A program made the translations under genes and the position numbers. Shown here one piece after another: positions 31,120 to 34,049 of a stretch of 34,049 bases of DNA (its first letter is position 1; each line of letters begins with the position of its first letter). The DNA comes from Alphaproteobacteria bacterium (GTDB taxonomy: Bacteria; Pseudomonadota; Alphaproteobacteria; Micavibrionales; Micavibrionaceae): NCBI GenBank assembly GCA_016763095.1, contig JAESUK010000093.1:1-34049 (forward strand), written 5' to 3'. The notes under the pieces were generated by a model that was not told the DNA's origin, ran no database searches, and saw only the letters and a list, made by a program, of their open reading frames with translations.

Positions 31120-31878
31120 TTAAAGTACATCTTTTAGTGGGATTTTACCACTTCCTGGTCTTAATGGTTGTTGCTGGTTTTCGTGAGGGGACCAACCTGT
31201 GCAGAAAATAATCTCATATGTGGCTGAGTATTTTCCATCCTCAAAGAAGTTTTTTTTGTATTCTCCTTCAACCTTACTGAAAAAATTATTTGGAAGTGCT
31301 GTCTTGTCTCTGTCCATAAGAATGTTGGTTTCGGCCATGGCGCGAAGGTCTTTATAAAGTGAGTTGAGGTTCTTATAGCCTACATTTATGGTCTCTGAAT
31401 CAATGACTGGGAGCGCAAATCCTGCCTCTTGTATAAGTGCTCCTGCCTGTTGCTTTGTCATGAGTGGAATTGTGCGTTGATGACACCCATTGGTGAGCGA
31501 CATCTCTGTATTCATCATGGCTTGTTTCAATTCTTTTAGCGTGCCATCTCCAAATAACACGCCAATGAAAAGTCCATCAGGTTTAAGGCGTTGAAGTATT
31601 TCTTGAAGTTGGTGCTGAGGATGTTCTACGCGATGTAAGTTGAATAAGCTAATGATACAGTCGTGCGGGGGCTGTGTGGGTGTGTTGCCACTTTCCATGT
31701 TTTCTAGCTCTGTTGCAAAGTCGCTGATTATAAGTGTGTTCTTGAAGTTTCTTTTAATATCCTTGAGACGATCAAGGAGTTGTTGCTCGGCCCATTGGTA
31801 GAGAAAACGCTCTTGGCTTGTGAACTGTTTTGTTGCCCGGCTGATATTTCTTTCGATTTTTGTATGATCGAACAACAT
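31120..31878 (-). CDS. NDUFAF5-like SAM-methyltransferase-fold protein
   Basis: This 252-residue protein belongs to the alphaproteobacterial methyltransferase-like group related to the mitochondrial complex I assembly factor NDUFAF5, which hydroxylates an arginine of NDUFS7. Family marks are LFDHTKIERNISRA at the start, FLYQWAEQQLLDRL, NLHRVEHPQHQLQEILQRLKPDGLFIGVLFG, and the ending GWSPHENQQQPLRPGSGK. The usual SAM-binding glycine loop (DLGxGxG) is not recognisable; its position reads LIISDFATELENM. Activity is therefore uncertain. It sits 2 bases after the large gene upstream and 5 before gloB. Confidence 0.75.
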   Translation of the reverse strand: MLFDHTKIERNISRATKQFTSQERFLYQWAEQQLLDRLKDIKRNFKNTLIISDFATELENMESGNTPTQPPHDCIISLFNLHRVEHPQHQLQEILQRLKPDGLFIGVLFGDGTLKELKQAMMNTEMSLTNGCHQRTIPLMTKQQAGALIQEAGFALPVIDSETINVGYKNLNSLYKDLRAMAETNILMDRDKTALPNNFFSKVEGEYKKNFFEDGKYSATYEIIFCTGWSPHENQQQPLRPGSGKIPLKDVL

Positions 31879-31880
31879 AT

Positions 31881-34049
31881 CTATAAGACTTGTGGTCTTT
31901 TGCTTGCGCGTGCTCTTGAGTGGTTCGAGCGTGCAACAAAGTCAGATTCATAGCTTGCTTGTGCAGTATGTTCAGCATAGAGGTCTTTAGAAAACCCGTG
32001 ATCAAGTGACTGTTCGTTATCGGAGAGCATATGGTAGGCTTCTGATACTATGTATATTAAATCTGTTGCTGAATTTCTATTAAGAGGCATTGCTGTAATA
32101 ATATATATGCTGTTCAGTGGTGCATAGGTTGTGAGAGAGAAATGCTCATAGTCATATTTTTCTGACATATTTGTTACAGCAAAGGGGTAAACTTTCTGAG
32201 GTGTCATCCCAATGTACTGGAAGTAAGGCTCTCCCATTGTACCCACGAACTTAGGGTCAACTTCAAACATTTCCGCGACATAACGCTTTGCAGAATCTAA
32301 ATCTTCGATATGTGTTGGTATAGGAAAAGATGGTACGTTCAGCATTGTCCCGTTTCCTTGAAAACGTTCAGGGACAGGAGCGTGGTCTTTAATGATACCC
32401 ATCATGACTTCGCCATTTATATCTCGGGCAAGGGGGATTACGACAGCAATGCTCTGTGAATCTTCCTCTGGAACGAAGAAATCTTGTTCATTAGATGATA
32501 GATCGGTCATTCCTCCTAAATCATCATGCCCTTCTTCCATAAAGACAGAGTGAATAACTTTTAAGCTGCCAGCGGATGTCTTAACTGGAGTGAAGCGCTT
32601 CTTCTCTTCGGCCATGTCGGCGAGAGTATCTTGTATGTCCAAGCGTTCCTTTATGTGCATTTCTGATAGTACAAGCGGTGTTTCAGACCACTTGGTGAAA
32701 CTTTTCTTTAACAGCTTGAGAAGCTTCAAGATTTGAATTTCTAGGCGTGCGCTTGGGATGAGTCCTACTGATATAGCGTTTAAGATGGCTTGTGCATCAA
32801 ATTCTCTTATGTCTCCAAAGGTATTAAATCGAGTGCCTTCGGGGGGGGTGTAATCAGTTTGATATAGGGATTTACTATCTTTTGTTGGTATCACCTGAAT
32901 GTATTTTGTGTCAATACGTTCATCAATGCTTTTGGGTGCAGGGTATGAGCATTGTCCATCTATGAACAATGATTCTGAGGCTGTTTTTAAATCGAGTTGG
33001 GCTTTAATAAACTCAGAAATATTCAGACGTTTCTTTTTCTCTACCTTGTTATCGAGTTCCTCAAGATCTTGTGTATTGAAAGGAAGGGACTCAATCATAT
33101 GCCCTGACCAGTTTTTACCGTCAATGTTATGGCCTTGGCGGGGGACGGTGTTTGTGATGCTTCTTGGTGTTGATTCTTGTAAGAAGACCTTAAGTTCTCC
33201 TTCGCTATTCTCATAGAATGGGATGACTTCTGTTAGATCCAAATGACGTGTTGCAATATCAAGGATTACACCCGTTTCATTGTTCCTAACGCTTTGGATT
33301 GAAATTGTTTCAGGTTTCTTTCTCGTGGCGCGCCATTCTTGATATCTAATACTCTCTTTTTGCTCAATTTTTTGAAGAAGCATTGTATAGCTAGTTTCAG
33401 GATAGCCAAGAGGCTCGCCGTTTTCTTGGTAGAGCTTGAAATGATCAATCATGTTTTTTTGTACAAAATCGTTGTCCCAATGGGACGCACAGTAAACAAG
33501 GCGTGCGCCGAGTGATCTTAGTTCTCTTCGGAGATCTCTTTGGGTCGCGAATGTATATTCGGTATCAAGGTCTTCTGCTAAAAGCTCTTTATCATCTTTT
33601 CTTAGGATAAATTCATAGGCCCATTTATGGGGTAGGCGGAACAACCTTGTGTTTGGAAAACGTGCAGGAAGTTCCTCGAGATAAAATCCACCTGTGGTTA
33701 GGCTGTCTCCACTACGCACATTATCGGAAAACCATATTAGGAGGTCGGCTTCTGAGAGTTCTTCTAGTTTATCTCCTCTGCTACACTCTTTTTTAAGCTC
33801 CATGAGTATATATTCAGCAGGACCAGGCGTTGTGTAGGCTCTTACATACATAAAGCCGTTTGTCTTGAGAGCGTTGTAGTGACACTCAAGGGTTTTACTA
33901 ACTTTTCTTGTGTTGAAATGTGCCTCAGAATAAATTTCATGTAGGACGTAAGAATTGATGATTGCGTCAATAGATTTGTCTGGGAAGAGGGGCGTTGAAA
34001 GGTCCGCTTCCATGAAGGTTAGGTTTTTATTTTTATAATTTGCTGATGC
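31881..34049 (-). CDS. Large methyltransferase-domain protein with Nudix-like C-terminus (5' end outside window)
   Basis: The reading frame is open to the right edge, so the gene is incomplete at its N-terminus. The ATG at 34013 is internal: twelve in-frame codons precede it without a stop (ending NKNLTF) and lead into the methyltransferase strand MEADLSTPLFPDKSIDAIINSYVLHEIYSE. Visible from that ATG (710 residues): a class I SAM-methyltransferase second half (1-65), a segment RLPHKWAYEFILRKDD (about 122-137), a long middle region with no known motif, and a C-terminal region (about 520-665) resembling a Nudix fold. In it, SIAVVIPLARDINGEVMMGI is followed by LNVPSFPIP ... AKRYVAEMF ... GEPYFQYIGMTPQKVYPFAV, but the catalytic RExxEE box is missing. 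Substrate unknown. First visible gene of the unit ending in gloB. Confidence 0.7.
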   Translation of the reverse strand, partial: ASANYKNKNLTFMEADLSTPLFPDKSIDAIINSYVLHEIYSEAHFNTRKVSKTLECHYNALKTNGFMYVRAYTTPGPAEYILMELKKECSRGDKLEELSEADLLIWFSDNVRSGDSLTTGGFYLEELPARFPNTRLFRLPHKWAYEFILRKDDKELLAEDLDTEYTFATQRDLRRELRSLGARLVYCASHWDNDFVQKNMIDHFKLYQENGEPLGYPETSYTMLLQKIEQKESIRYQEWRATRKKPETISIQSVRNNETGVILDIATRHLDLTEVIPFYENSEGELKVFLQESTPRSITNTVPRQGHNIDGKNWSGHMIESLPFNTQDLEELDNKVEKKKRLNISEFIKAQLDLKTASESLFIDGQCSYPAPKSIDERIDTKYIQVIPTKDSKSLYQTDYTPPEGTRFNTFGDIREFDAQAILNAISVGLIPSARLEIQILKLLKLLKKSFTKWSETPLVLSEMHIKERLDIQDTLADMAEEKKRFTPVKTSAGSLKVIHSVFMEEGHDDLGGMTDLSSNEQDFFVPEEDSQSIAVVIPLARDINGEVMMGIIKDHAPVPERFQGNGTMLNVPSFPIPTHIEDLDSAKRYVAEMFEVDPKFVGTMGEPYFQYIGMTPQKVYPFAVTNMSEKYDYEHFSLTTYAPLNSIYIITAMPLNRNSATDLIYIVSEAYHMLSDNEQSLDHGFSKDLYAEHTAQASYESDFVARSNHSRARASKRPQVL

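Noticed and set aside
1..34049. RNA genes, CRISPR arrays, insertion sequences, phage or defence genes
   Set aside because: I saw no tRNA cloverleaf, rRNA segment, spaced direct repeats, transposase, integrase or recognised defence domain; the gene content is chromosomal housekeeping throughout.

Overview
The window reads as a chromosomal segment of a flagellated, aerobic alphaproteobacterium with a fairly AT-rich genome (by eye GC is in the low forties; not computed). The placement rests on a full-length CtrA with the family's diagnostic wing (YGGMDEPELKIIDVF), a DUF1013/TrcR protein, a DUF1192 protein, a trmL-hemF pair divergent from a petABC operon, and an alphaproteobacterial NDUFAF5-like methyltransferase beside gloB. 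I cannot name the order. No tRNA, rRNA, CRISPR array, insertion sequence, prophage or recognisable defence island is visible. The region is dense, mostly housekeeping, and no gap between genes exceeds about 200 bases.

Layout. 31-3134: rsmI, yraN, a two-BON-domain lipoprotein and a SirB1-type transglutaminase-fold/TPR protein. 3268-4689: pal and cpoB (ybgF), without tolQRAB. 4758-6513: ribA and ribD. 6563-8300 (minus): fliI-fliJ, divergent from ctrA (8434-9147) across a 133-bp region holding an array of TTAA half-sites and one GANTC. 9222-10099: a DUF1826-like protein and a convergent orphan gene. 10292-13962: pgsA, pyrD, a membrane-anchored degenerate EAL protein and a HAD hydrolase, all touching or overlapping. 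13966-16510: smpB and, divergently, a soluble-type lytic transglycosylase. 16672-18873: a NarL-type response regulator, a 74-residue DHp-like mini-protein and the CCA-adding enzyme. 18860-20172 (minus): trmL-hemF. 20327-23113: petABC. 23125-26870: DUF924, a Na/Pi-cotransporter with PhoU tail, and an ALDH7-type dehydrogenase. 26985-30341: DUF465, trcR (minus), DUF1192, guaC and two uncharacterised small genes. 30356-34049 (minus): gloB, an NDUFAF5-like methyltransferase, and a large methyltransferase/Nudix-like protein cut by the right edge.

Functional threads. Cell-cycle and motility control is represented by ctrA, trcR, fliIJ and possibly the EAL protein. Envelope integrity is represented by pal, cpoB, the BON lipoprotein and the lytic transglycosylase. 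Respiration and heme are represented by petABC, hemF and the complex I assembly factor homologue.

The observations I rate highest are: (1) a stand-alone histidine-kinase DHp-like domain with no ATPase domain, directly behind an orphan NarL-type regulator; (2) a cytochrome b carrying an insertion of about 70 residues with two extra predicted membrane helices after its PEWY segment; (3) three TTAA-N6-TTAA motifs upstream of ctrA, one base shorter than the classical CtrA box; (4) the large methyltransferase/degenerate-Nudix protein at the right edge. I did not find a clear new multi-gene system; the two-gene regulator/mini-DHp pair is the best candidate.
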